This document shows positions 32,038 through 39,833 of a stretch of DNA of 39,833 nucleotides, piece by piece. Every line of letters starts with the position of its first letter. Positions within the stretch are counted from its first letter, which is position 1. The notes beneath the pieces were generated by a model, which saw nothing but the letters and a program-made list of their open reading frames with translations, did not search any database and had not been told where the DNA came from. The stretch lies in contig NZ_MJEH01000027.1 in the NCBI RefSeq assembly GCF_001742425.1, positions 1 through 39,833 on the forward strand, written 5' to 3'. This DNA comes from Bacillus solimangrovi. GTDB lineage: Bacteria > Bacillota > Bacilli > Bacillales > Bacillaceae_N. A program made the position numbers and the translations under genes.

Positions 32038-33933
32038 TTACTCAACGGTTGAGATTTCAAGAGCCATAGCTAGTGCAGCGCCACCAGCATGCATAACTTC
32101 TAATTCAATAACATCCTCGGTTCCGTTTATTTCATAATCAATCACCTTTACCGTATCTACCATTGGCTCTAAGATCGGTGAAATAAATACACCTTCGCTC
32201 GTTTTCACAGCACCATTATATAATCCACCGCGTCCCCCCATAGAAATCCGAACTGTTTTCTCTTCACCCGTAGGATTTGTAATCGGAATTATAACTTTAT
32301 AAACCGCTCCATAATGACCGGTATTCTTAATAACGCCATCCTCCTTCATAAAGGATGTTGTCTCTGAATACACGTTATCTGTTTGTCCATTCGAAAAGCT
32401 ATAAGCAACTGGTTCATTATCAACTTGATAAGTAGGTAACTTAGCTTCGAGTTCTACACCTTGCCAAGTACCACGGGGATGAGGGCGTTCAAGATCTAAC
32501 TTTGTTGGTTTCCCTATAATTTCACTAAGAGACGTATTGTCTTGAGTTATTACAGTTCTCACTTTATAATGAAGCGGTCCATCACCACTATTTCTCTCTA
32601 CTGTAAAATCATCTAGAAATCCAAGCAAATAATCTTTATTTACAGTAAATTCTTGCATAACAACTATTTCACCTTGGTTAACAATCGTTTTATCCAACTT
32701 AACCTGAGTTAATTTATCAGTAAGAACCGTCTCAGCAATAGGTAATCCAACATCATAATTCGCCCAACCATTTGAGCTTGATCGATTAACTCCTTCTAAA
32801 CCTTTAATCTCAATATTATTTGTTTGAGAGAGATTCTCTATCGTAATTCCAATTTTAACTTTGTCATCTAGATTGTTAATATGCCAACCAAATACCCTAT
32901 GTTCAACTGAGCTTTCATCGGATTTAACTTCATCGTGCCATAATACTGTACTATTTTCGGTAATTGTCTGTTTATCTAATATTTCAGGATTATCACTCAC
33001 CATCAAACGTCTATTTCCAACTAAACTAACTCCTGGAACGTCAATTGGAGTTACAATTTGTCTATCTTCCTCTGTTAAAAAGCTCGTCTTAAACTTAGGT
33101 CGATTTATATAGATATATGTTGTCTTGTTTTCAATGATGTAATGAGCAATTCCACCGAATGCTTCAACAATAAAGCGAACAGGTGCGAGAACTTCTCCTT
33201 TGTATTCAATTGGAAATTCTGTCGTTTGAATTCGCTCACCATTAACAAAAGCATACGTTTCACCTACAAACAACGTCATTGTTGCTCCATCCAACTGAAC
33301 ATTAATCTGATTTCCTTCTCTTGTCCAATAAATATCATTGTGTAAACCATCTAATATCGCTTCTACTGAAACATAATTCCGCCCATTTTTATAAATTGGA
33401 ATTATTTCAGAATCTAAAGGTTTATCATTTAACATAAAAGTTGAATCGATTAATTCATGAACTTGATCTTCAGGTAAACTAATCGTAATTAAACGTGACT
33501 GGTCATTCCAATCAACAATTCCACCATATGCTTCACCTACGAAACGTAACGGAATATATGTACGTCCGTTATATAGAGTAGCAGGTACATCTAATGAAAT
33601 AACTTCATCCCCAACCATTGCTTCTGTTTCATTAATCTTTAATTGTATAGCTTGTCCTGCTCTAACAGCGAACACGCTCTTTTCTTCTTCATTCCAATCT
33701 ACAACTGCTCCCATAGACTCAAACACAGTCCTTAATGGAATAAGTGTACGTTTATTTTGTAATATTGGATATACCCCGTCTAACGAAAGCTTTTCACCAT
33801 CAACAACAATTTGAATATCTTTCACTTCTTTTATATTTTGTCCATTATAATTTGCTGCTGAAACCGGTATAACTGTAACTTGTAGTAGACAAATGATCAT
33901 AACAAATATTGTTACAATGCGTTTAGACCACAT
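32038..33933 (-). CDS. Secreted copper amine oxidase N-terminal-type domain protein
   Basis: The protein has 631 residues. The signal peptide is clear (residues 1-26, IICLLQVTVIPVSAA). Two tandem copies of the copper-amine-oxidase N-terminal-like domain follow. The first (about 37-150) has LIPLRTVFESMGAVVDWNEE and TYIPLRFVGEAYGGIVDWND. The second (about 165-285) has NYVSVEAILDGL and LAPVRFIVEAFGGIA. Despite the name the domain is usually a cell-surface or stalk module in Firmicutes without oxidase activity. The C-terminal 340 residues are beta-rich and unrecognised. The ribosome site GAGGAGG is good. Confidence 0.8.
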   Translation of the reverse strand: MWSKRIVTIFVMIICLLQVTVIPVSAANYNGQNIKEVKDIQIVVDGEKLSLDGVYPILQNKRTLIPLRTVFESMGAVVDWNEEEKSVFAVRAGQAIQLKINETEAMVGDEVISLDVPATLYNGRTYIPLRFVGEAYGGIVDWNDQSRLITISLPEDQVHELIDSTFMLNDKPLDSEIIPIYKNGRNYVSVEAILDGLHNDIYWTREGNQINVQLDGATMTLFVGETYAFVNGERIQTTEFPIEYKGEVLAPVRFIVEAFGGIAHYIIENKTTYIYINRPKFKTSFLTEEDRQIVTPIDVPGVSLVGNRRLMVSDNPEILDKQTITENSTVLWHDEVKSDESSVEHRVFGWHINNLDDKVKIGITIENLSQTNNIEIKGLEGVNRSSSNGWANYDVGLPIAETVLTDKLTQVKLDKTIVNQGEIVVMQEFTVNKDYLLGFLDDFTVERNSGDGPLHYKVRTVITQDNTSLSEIIGKPTKLDLERPHPRGTWQGVELEAKLPTYQVDNEPVAYSFSNGQTDNVYSETTSFMKEDGVIKNTGHYGAVYKVIIPITNPTGEEKTVRISMGGRGGLYNGAVKTSEGVFISPILEPMVDTVKVIDYEINGTEDVIELEVMHAGGAALAMALEISTVE

Positions 33934-34103
33934 TGATGAAACCTCCTCAATCTTTTATTATCTCTCTATTTTTATAACTAAGAATGATTATAACATCCAA
34001 ATAATGAAATAACCATTTTATTCAAAAAAACTCCCAATAATTTATATGCGACGTTTTTCTCCTTTAATAAAGTGTAGTAAATTAACTAAGATAGAATTGT
34101 CCT

Positions 34104-34151
34104 TTAAAAAGAAGGTGTATTGAAAGTGTTATATACACTTTCAATACACCT
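34104..34151 (-). terminator. Terminator of the decayed ABC transporter operon
   Basis: AGGTGTATTGAAAGTG pairs perfectly with CACTTTCAATACACCT around TTATATA; the A-run at 34106-34110 gives the minus-strand U tract. Confidence 0.8.
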
Positions 34152-34158
34152 ATTCCTT

Positions 34159-34867
34159 TTATTCAAATGCTTTATTTATAAAATCTGGCACATGATTCTC
34201 ATCCAATTGTTCGAAATAAATCGTGCCATTAACTAGTTTAATTTTGATGACATATTTTCCATATCCATATCGGCTTGTATTCATAAGTATTTCATCTATC
34301 TGAGCAAGTTCAGTAATTTTAACAACTTTACTTTTCTCTTTATTCTGTTCAAAAACAGCATCGGTTGCACGATATTCCATATCACTTTGATAAACCTGTA
34401 CAATTTCCATCGACTCGACATCATTAGCCATAAGCTTCGTAAGTTCTAAAAATTACTATAAAAACGTACATTTTTAATTTCTTTTTCGAAGAACCCAAAA
34501 TTAAAATGAGATTTTTTATAAATCTCTGATTCAATAATTGGCTTAAATTTATTTTCAAACTCTCTTACTGGAATCGTATATTGCCTTGTTAACGTACTTC
34601 CAAATCCTTCGTCTGTAAATACCGGAAGAGAAATATCCCAGCTAAAATCGACAAAGTATAAATAAAAATAATTTGAATTGTCACTCCGATATCAAAATAA
34701 GTTTCTAAATTATCATATGTACTTCGGAATGAATCCTCATTGATCATGAGCATTTGTAATGGTAAAGCAAATAAAAGACCCAATAAGTAGAGGACACTTA
34801 CCCAGCCATGTTGTCTCAAATCTTGTTTCACAATCCCTACGTTAAATAAGGATTTTTTCGACTTCAT
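34159..34867 (-). pseudogene. Broken ABC-2 permease (internal deletion, frameshift)
   Basis: The segment 34867-34589 encodes the start of an ABC permease: MKSKKSLFNVGIVKQDLRQH, then GWVSVLYLLGLLFALPLQML and a second membrane segment up to FLFRYLQTKD. The frame then jumps without a gap. A different frame continues from about 34600 to 34443 (STLTRQYTIPVREF, ENKFKPIIESEIYKK), and after another shift at an A5 run (34448-34452) a third runs to 34159 (MANDVESMEIVQVY, YGYGKYVIKIKL, ending VPDFINKAFE). Intact relatives have several hundred more residues in the middle. Together these are the two ends of one gene after a large internal deletion. Confidence 0.65.
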
Positions 34868-35050
34868 AACCGATATCCCCCATTTCATAAATAAAGATTT
34901 CTTCTAATGTTAATGGCAACAAGTCAAATACGAGTGGATGGAAAGATTGAATTTGTTCCTTAATTTCATTATCACTATCTCTTACGTAATTCTCAATAAA
35001 AATTCAACACACATCTCAAATTTACTCAAGTCTAATAAATTTGAATGCAT
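34842..35050 (-). pseudogene. ABC transporter ATPase C-terminal remnant
   Basis: The minus-strand frame reads ENYVRDSDNEIKEQIQSFHP, then LVFDLLPLTLEEIFIYEMGD and a short tail. This is the C-terminus of ABC-2 type exporter ATPases (PLTLEEIFIYEMGG-type ending), normally followed by an overlapping permease gene, as here. Before it, MHSNLLDLSKFEMCVEF is in another frame; one extra base at the A5 run 34998-35002 would join them. The nucleotide-binding domain itself is missing. Confidence 0.65.
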
Positions 35051-35541
35051 ACTAAAACCTCAAATAAAATATTTTGAATCATCAATTTTCAAAAACACTT
35101 GGATTTTTCAATAAAAAAGCACAGGACTCTGCGTTTGTTGCAAAGTTGTGCACTTCTTTCAATAAATAGGACTTATATCTAAATTTTCTATGTGCTTTTA
35201 ATGGATTTCGAGAATTATGGAACCAAAGGTTTTCATTTTAACTTTACTAATTAAAAAGATTGTTGTTCTACTCTTTTGATATTGTGCATACATGATAGTA
35301 TAGTTGAGCAACTAATCATTTAAACCGCTGAAGGAAATTCATCTTGATTAGAATTCTATTTTATCAATATGTCATTAAGTCATTTTAATGATACTGCATG
35401 TAATCAAAACTGAACTACTCTGTCTTACGCACACTATTGTAAACCTTCTAAAAATTTTTGAATAACAGCAAACGTTAAAACAAAAGTTCTTAAGATAATT
35501 TGAAATAATACTTCTAACTGTAAAATATATTTTATTTCTGT
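35051..35541. other. Gene-free stretch with one hairpin
   Basis: About 490 bases of A/T-rich DNA between the ABC remnant and the exopolysaccharide operon. A terminator-like hairpin (GCACA...TGTGC at about 35118-35150, with an A6 run before it) points to the minus strand but has no gene close by. The sequence GTTGCAAAGTTG inside resembles IS6-type ends, but too briefly to call. No terminator for the exopolysaccharide operon was identified. Confidence 0.4.
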
Positions 35542-36489
35542 TCATTTTTGAACATATGTTTTGAATTCAGTGAATGTAGTTGATGAAAAAATAGAAAATC
35601 GGGGGATTTCATACAAATGATCTTTCGAACTAGCGACTCTTTCCTCTGTAGTAAATGCCATTTTAAATCCTAGTTTTTTTAATACATCTATAGATTTTGT
35701 TGTGTACTCTCCGTAAGGGTATGCAAAACTAAGGTTTTCACCATCTAATTGAAAAACACTTATTTTAATATCTTCCATTACATTTTCAATAGTTTTTGTA
35801 ACTAGATATGGCTTATCATCTCTCTCATTGTGATCTTTCTTATGAAAATTATATGTGTGACTTTGATACTCAAATACATCACAGCTTTGTTTCAATTCTT
35901 TTAAACTTGCATACTGAACATACTTAGGCGTAAAAGGATACGTTCTATTTGTTACTGCTCCAGTAATTACAAAAACAGTGGCTCTAAAACCATACTCTTT
36001 TAATATAGGATATGCCTCAATTATATTATCTTTATAACCATCATCAAAAGTTAATACAACAGTTTTTTCAGGAATCTTTATCTCTTGATTTAAGAATGCA
36101 TATAATTCCGACATTGAAAGAGTCTGATAACCATTATTTTTCAGAAATAACATTTGCTCTTTAAAATCTTTTGTCTTCACCACCATTGGGTTAATTTTCC
36201 CGTTAATATAATGACGTTTATCTATATCTTCTTCATCTATAATTCTGTGATACAGTAAAATAGGAATAGTTTCAGTTTGTGATCCATCTAATATGAGATT
36301 TCTGACTGATCTTTCTGACCCTCTTTCACAACTATTTAAAGAGAATGATTGATGTTTAGGAAAAATCCCATTATGTTCTTTTACTAAGATATCATATTTT
36401 TCAATGACATATCGAAATGAAAAAGCAAGTATAAATAATAAAACAAAAAAACCGAAAGCTACGAAAAATTTCATGATTTTCTTATTCAT
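35542..36489 (-). CDS. Polysaccharide deacetylase (membrane-anchored, CE4)
   Basis: The protein has 315 residues. One N-terminal membrane segment (about 6-26) anchors an outside CE4/NodB domain. Motifs are LLYHRIID (about 78-85), TFDDGYKD (147-154, catalytic Asp and metal Asp), a metal-binding SHTYNFH (210-216) and SFAYPYGEY. Family members include IcaB/PgaB, which remove acetyl groups from poly-N-acetylglucosamine. The ATG overlaps the glycosyltransferase stop by 8 bases, with GGAAAGGAGAG inside that gene. Context makes it the tailoring enzyme of an exopolysaccharide. Confidence 0.85.
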   Translation of the reverse strand: MNKKIMKFFVAFGFFVLLFILAFSFRYVIEKYDILVKEHNGIFPKHQSFSLNSCERGSERSVRNLILDGSQTETIPILLYHRIIDEEDIDKRHYINGKINPMVVKTKDFKEQMLFLKNNGYQTLSMSELYAFLNQEIKIPEKTVVLTFDDGYKDNIIEAYPILKEYGFRATVFVITGAVTNRTYPFTPKYVQYASLKELKQSCDVFEYQSHTYNFHKKDHNERDDKPYLVTKTIENVMEDIKISVFQLDGENLSFAYPYGEYTTKSIDVLKKLGFKMAFTTEERVASSKDHLYEIPRFSIFSSTTFTEFKTYVQK

Positions 36490-37831
36490 ACTTTTTCTCT
36501 CCTTTCCAGCTTATATTTCCTGAACGTTCGAACTTATCCCATGATTGGGGTTTATAGAAATATGACATTGTTCCATATATTACAAAAGAGAGATTAATCA
36601 TACGAAAAAAGAAGATTTCTATTGGTAGGAAAAAGAAAATTCTAAACGTATCAATCATTGAGAATTTTACCCCATGAAGAGAACTTACATAAATAGTCGT
36701 AATAGATTGATAAATAAACAAGAAAGTAGCTCCAATACCCAGCAACAATAATAAAACTACGTGACTAGTATTAAAGAGTAATAAAATAGGAGTAGCAACT
36801 ACAGGGAACGCATTCATTGTCCCAATAATGAATTGATCAACTAGAAAAAAGAGTGAGAACCTTATTGAGAATTTATTAAAATAACATTTACGATAATGAA
36901 TTAAACATTCGATAAAAGCTTTTTGCCAACGAACCCTTTGTTTAAACATATCTTTTAAAGTATCTGGACACTCTGTATAACATGAAGCTGTAGGTACAAA
37001 TGCAATCCTCCACTTTTCATTATTTTCTTTTATCCACTTATGAAGCTTAAGTGTGATATCCATATCTTCACCAATTGTTCTTCTAAAACCTTGAATATTA
37101 AAAAGCGTTTCTCTTCTAAATGCCCCAAAAGCTCCTGATATTACTGTAATAGCTTCTAATGTTTCTTGTGCCCTTTTATGCAGGTAGAAAGCTGTTAAAT
37201 ATTGAAGGAATTGATATTTAATTACACCTTTTATTTTAAATGTCGGCCTAAGGTTTTGAATATGTCCTTCAAATGCTTGTGCAATAAGCACAGTTCCACC
37301 ACAAGCGAGCACATTCTCCTCTTGAAATTTGTGATTCATCTCGTTTATAGAATTCTGATCCAAATAACAATCTGCATCTAAAGTTATTATAATTTCCTGA
37401 GTGCTTAATGCTATACCAGCATTCAATGCATCTGCCTTCCCTCCATTTAATTTATCTACTACATAAATGCTTGAATTTATTTTAGACTGGTAAATAGTTC
37501 TTATTTGCTGATATTTTAGCCTTGAATCTAACTTACGCTCAATTATCTTTAAATCTAATTCATCTCTTAAAAGAATCATCGTATCGTCTGTTGATCCATC
37601 ATTTACTAAGATAAGTTCTGCGTTAGCGTAATTCTGTGTACAAAAACCAGATATACAATGTTGTATTACTTTTTTTTCATTAAATGCTGGAACAATGACA
37701 GAAAAACTATATTGCTTAGAAATTTTGCTTCGTTTCCTTTTTTCGTTTTTGAATAGTGGAATCATTATATAAATAGTTTGAAATATAACAAAAGCAGTGA
37801 AAATCGCAAAAGAAATGTAAAGAAACACCAT
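36482..37831 (-). CDS. Processive family 2 glycosyltransferase (PgaC/IcaA-like)
   Basis: The protein has 449 residues. One membrane segment at 3-25 is followed by a cytosolic GT2 domain: SVIVPAFNEKK (44-54), VNDGSTDD (77-83), LDADCYLD with the metal-binding DxD (151-158), GEDMD (254-258, catalytic) and QRVRW (298-302). The Q-x-x-R-W motif marks a processive synthase, and several C-terminal membrane segments form the export channel. It resembles PNAG synthase and hyaluronan/cellulose-type synthases; the sugar cannot be told from sequence by eye. Its ATG overlaps the preceding stop (TAATG). Confidence 0.85.
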   Translation of the reverse strand: MVFLYISFAIFTAFVIFQTIYIMIPLFKNEKRKRSKISKQYSFSVIVPAFNEKKVIQHCISGFCTQNYANAELILVNDGSTDDTMILLRDELDLKIIERKLDSRLKYQQIRTIYQSKINSSIYVVDKLNGGKADALNAGIALSTQEIIITLDADCYLDQNSINEMNHKFQEENVLACGGTVLIAQAFEGHIQNLRPTFKIKGVIKYQFLQYLTAFYLHKRAQETLEAITVISGAFGAFRRETLFNIQGFRRTIGEDMDITLKLHKWIKENNEKWRIAFVPTASCYTECPDTLKDMFKQRVRWQKAFIECLIHYRKCYFNKFSIRFSLFFLVDQFIIGTMNAFPVVATPILLLFNTSHVVLLLLLGIGATFLFIYQSITTIYVSSLHGVKFSMIDTFRIFFFLPIEIFFFRMINLSFVIYGTMSYFYKPQSWDKFERSGNISWKGEKKYE

Positions 37832-38673
37832 TAATCTCCACCCCTTTTATATTGATAAACTCTTACATAATCAATTAACATTTCTTTTGGATAATCGTCA
37901 TCTGGATCTGGTCCACCTGGCCATATTCCACCAATTGCTGTATTAAAATACAAAAATAGTGGCTTATTAGGCGAAAACTTATCTGTTTCAAAAACTGGTT
38001 GTTCGTCAATATACCACTTTATTTTTTCCTCTTCCCATACAAGACTGTATTTATGAAAGCCTTTAGAAAAATCTATATCTTCAGTTCTGTAATGAAAGTA
38101 ATCCCTCATCTTATGACCGTCTGAGTTTTTCCAGTGCACAACAAAGTATAGCTCATTAGGAGCATGACCTAAATTTTCCATTATATCAATTTCAGGAAGC
38201 CAGCTATCTTCATTTGAATTTACAAGCCAGAAAGCAGGGAAAACCCCTTTTCCTCTTGGTAGTTTTGCTCTTATATCAATTTTTCCGTACGTAAATTCAA
38301 ATTTCCCTTGAGAAGTTATTGCACCAGAAGTATATTTTCTACCTTTAAATCGTTCTTTTTTACTTTCAATAATTAAGAATCCATCTTTAATGATTACATT
38401 ATCTGGAGTATAATACTGCCATTCTTCATTTTTATAAGCTGCCCAATCCTGTAAATTCCAATTTTGTAAGGAACGCTGATCTTGAAATTCATCACCCCAT
38501 ATGAACTTCCATCGATTGTTCCCTGTTCTTAACTCCAAAGCTTTATTTCGATAATCTTGTTCACTAACTATTTTTTTAATAACTTCAATTTCATGTTGAC
38601 CAATTATTAATTCTTCATCATAATAACCTGATAACAAAATTAGGAAAGTGAGAAAAAAATAATGTGACAACAA
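37831..38673 (-). CDS. Glycoside hydrolase family 16 protein
   Basis: The protein has 280 residues. An N-terminal hydrophobic segment (about 5-16) suggests export. The catalytic GH16 motif EIDIMENLG (161-169; E-x-D-x-x-E with both glutamates) is intact, preceded by YTSGAITSQGKFEFTYGKID and PAFWLVN and followed by LYFNTAIGGIWPG and IDYVRVYQY. GH16 enzymes cut beta-1,3/1,4-glucans or related polymers. The TTG start at 38673 has AGGAGG 9-10 bases upstream. It is first in an overlapping operon with a synthase and a deacetylase, so it may trim the polymer made there. Confidence 0.85.
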   Translation of the reverse strand: MLSHYFFLTFLILLSGYYDEELIIGQHEIEVIKKIVSEQDYRNKALELRTGNNRWKFIWGDEFQDQRSLQNWNLQDWAAYKNEEWQYYTPDNVIIKDGFLIIESKKERFKGRKYTSGAITSQGKFEFTYGKIDIRAKLPRGKGVFPAFWLVNSNEDSWLPEIDIMENLGHAPNELYFVVHWKNSDGHKMRDYFHYRTEDIDFSKGFHKYSLVWEEEKIKWYIDEQPVFETDKFSPNKPLFLYFNTAIGGIWPGGPDPDDDYPKEMLIDYVRVYQYKRGGD

Positions 38674-38859
38674 TACGACTCTCCCTCCTATTTATTATTA
38701 ATCAAAGTTTTAGAGTTTTTCTGTAAGGACAAGGGACTTTGCCTTCATTACTGCATCTTAATACATGATGTTATCACTATTATTAAGTTGTTATCGTGGT
38801 TTTCTGTAAATGTATGAAAGGGGAGAACTAAGTATGTTCTAAAATTAGTTAAGTAAATT

Positions 38860-39178
38860 TTGGAATTAGACTACTATACGAAGAAGTTAACGACAAAGTC
38901 ATTCATAAAATTACTACTCATTGCACAGTTACAAGACGTTAATAGTTTACATTCGCTAAGCGACTATCTTTATGATGATCAACTGCAAAAAGAAATCAAC
39001 CTGAATTCAATCAGTATTTCTCAGTTGTCACGACGATTAAACGGTATCGATCTCAATATATTTTAACGACTTTTGCTTGATCTAGTCGAACACATGTATT
39101 TCAAAACACACGCTACATATTGCGACGCCTTTGAAAATTAATTAAGTTATCGCTTTTACTCTCGTCTGATTGTAAATA
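38860..39178 (+). pseudogene. IS4-family transposase N-terminal remnant
   Basis: The plus-strand frame gives TKSFIKLLLIAQLQDVNSLH, then SLSDYLYDDQLQKEINLNSI, SISQLSRRLNGIDLNIF and a stop at 39064. Beyond it LLLDLVEHMYFKTHAT continues in a shifted frame. This is the start of IS4-type transposases (LIAQLxxxxSLxxISxxL...LGLDSISxSQLSRRL). The catalytic DDE part is absent, and the start is damaged by a stop just upstream. The nearby insertion sequence may have landed in or next to it. Confidence 0.75.
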
Positions 39179-39268
39179 TAAACTCTCCTTTCCTTTGAAC
39201 ATAACATTAATTGTTATGGACTGAAATAACGATCTTAACTATACAATTTATTTCTTAAAAATTTCTTA

Positions 39269-39833
39269 AATTGAATCAATTTCATAATGCATCGTTCTAA
39301 TTAAGGTTAAAAATGCAGAATTTCATTTTTGATGTTTTTTAAGTTTATATAGCTATTGAATTTTGTAGCACCTTACGGTTCATACGATCAATTGCTAGTT
39401 TTGTTCCATTATAAATAAGCGTGACTAAGTCAAAATGTACCTTTGCAACTTTTCCACTTCGATGACGTACATTGTTTAGTTGAAAATATTCTTTGAGATA
39501 AGCATTCACACGCTCTACAGATGTTCGGTGTTTATAAAGAGTCTTCCACTTTTGAGAACCTCTGGCAGGCTCTGCATATTTTCGTATATTAACTGTACGT
39601 TTTATCTTATAGACTTTCTGACACAGTGTGTCATTTGCAAGTGGACATTCCTTACACTCTTTTGGTCGTGTGTATTTCAATGTATGATAAGCCGAATCAT
39701 AACTATCATATTGATAAGAATGTTCACGAACACAGGTTGGAGCGAAATTCCCGCCAAATCCTTCAACTTCTTGTTCGTTGCGAGGGTTATAAGCGATAAT
39801 GCCTTGAGCATTCATGTTGTGTAGTTGTTGATA
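39269..39833 (-). mobile_element. Second copy of the insertion sequence, 5' cut by window edge
   Basis: This is an inverted copy of the element at 1-1362. The non-coding tail (TTTTTAACCTTAATTAGAACG and onward) matches with a few substitutions and ends at 39269, after which the flanks differ. Confidence 0.85.
39345..39833 (-). CDS. DDE transposase (IS1182/IS5-like), 5' partial
   Basis: The frame is open from the window edge (YQQLHNMNAQGIIAYNPRN) to TAA at 39345 and covers the last 163 codons or so of the same transposase seen at 1-1286. Differences are EGFGGNFA for EGFDGNFS, TVNIRKYAEPARGS for LVDIRKYVEPVRGS and a final I for V. Cysteine cluster and the SVERVNAYLKEYF block are intact, so the copy was mobile recently. 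The ATG at 39815 is internal. Confidence 0.85.
   Translation of the reverse strand, partial: YQQLHNMNAQGIIAYNPRNEQEVEGFGGNFAPTCVREHSYQYDSYDSAYHTLKYTRPKECKECPLANDTLCQKVYKIKRTVNIRKYAEPARGSQKWKTLYKHRTSVERVNAYLKEYFQLNNVRHRSGKVAKVHFDLVTLIYNGTKLAIDRMNRKVLQNSIAI

Noticed and set aside
35110-35160. IS6-type terminal repeat (GTTGCAAAGTTG)
   Set aside because: The match is 12 bases, sits in a hairpin loop region, and no transposase is near.
1-39833. CRISPR array or phage-defence island
   Set aside because: No regularly spaced repeats, cas genes or recognisable defence operons were seen.

Overview
The window looks like a chromosomal segment of a low-GC, endospore-forming member of the Bacillaceae. Four small spore-protein genes (sspN, tlp, sspO, sspP) lie around the aconitase gene in an order close to the Bacillus subtilis sspP-sspO-citB-yneN-sspN-tlp-yneP-yneQ block. 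Bacillus-type Shine-Dalgarno sequences and A/T-rich spacers are found throughout.

Layout. Positions 1-1362 and 39269-39833 hold two partial copies of one DDE-transposase insertion sequence in inverted orientation, both cut by the window edges. Positions 1.7-11.3 kb carry a recombinase remnant, a HAD phosphatase overlapping a glycerol-1-phosphate-dehydrogenase-like gene, a DUF2225 protein, a divergent uracil-DNA-glycosylase-fold protein, an aminomutase-like PLP enzyme with an RpiR-type regulator and matching candidate operators, yidD, a staygreen protein and a HesB-like protein. Positions 11.4-13.0 kb hold a secreted CAP/SCP protein preceded by two WalR-type boxes, followed by a decayed tandem copy of its own 3' end. 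Positions 13.0-23.2 kb are the conserved yne/ssp/acnA neighbourhood, with a tandem-AAA SpoVK-like ATPase.

The most distinctive part is 23.2-30.4 kb, a selenocysteine locus: selA, a SelW-like Rdx gene with an in-frame UGA at CxxU, selD with an in-frame UGA at its catalytic position, and selB. Ordinary ORF calling misses the SelW-like gene entirely and starts selD after its active site. Both UGA codons are followed by small hairpins sharing the pattern CGC-R-AGUUU-Y-GCG, which are candidate SECIS elements. The machinery is interrupted by a DUF1835 gene and two paralogous membrane-protein genes. No tRNA-Sec gene (selC) was recognised.

Positions 30.5-35.1 kb are an erosion zone: a MITE-like repeat, a truncated acetyltransferase, a frameshifted nucleotidyltransferase and a broken ABC transporter. 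The last two carry three apparent one-base losses, all in A5/T5 runs. Positions 35.5-38.7 kb form a compact, overlapping three-gene exopolysaccharide operon (GH16 glucanase-like, processive GT2, polysaccharide deacetylase). An IS4-type transposase remnant and the right-hand insertion sequence follow it.
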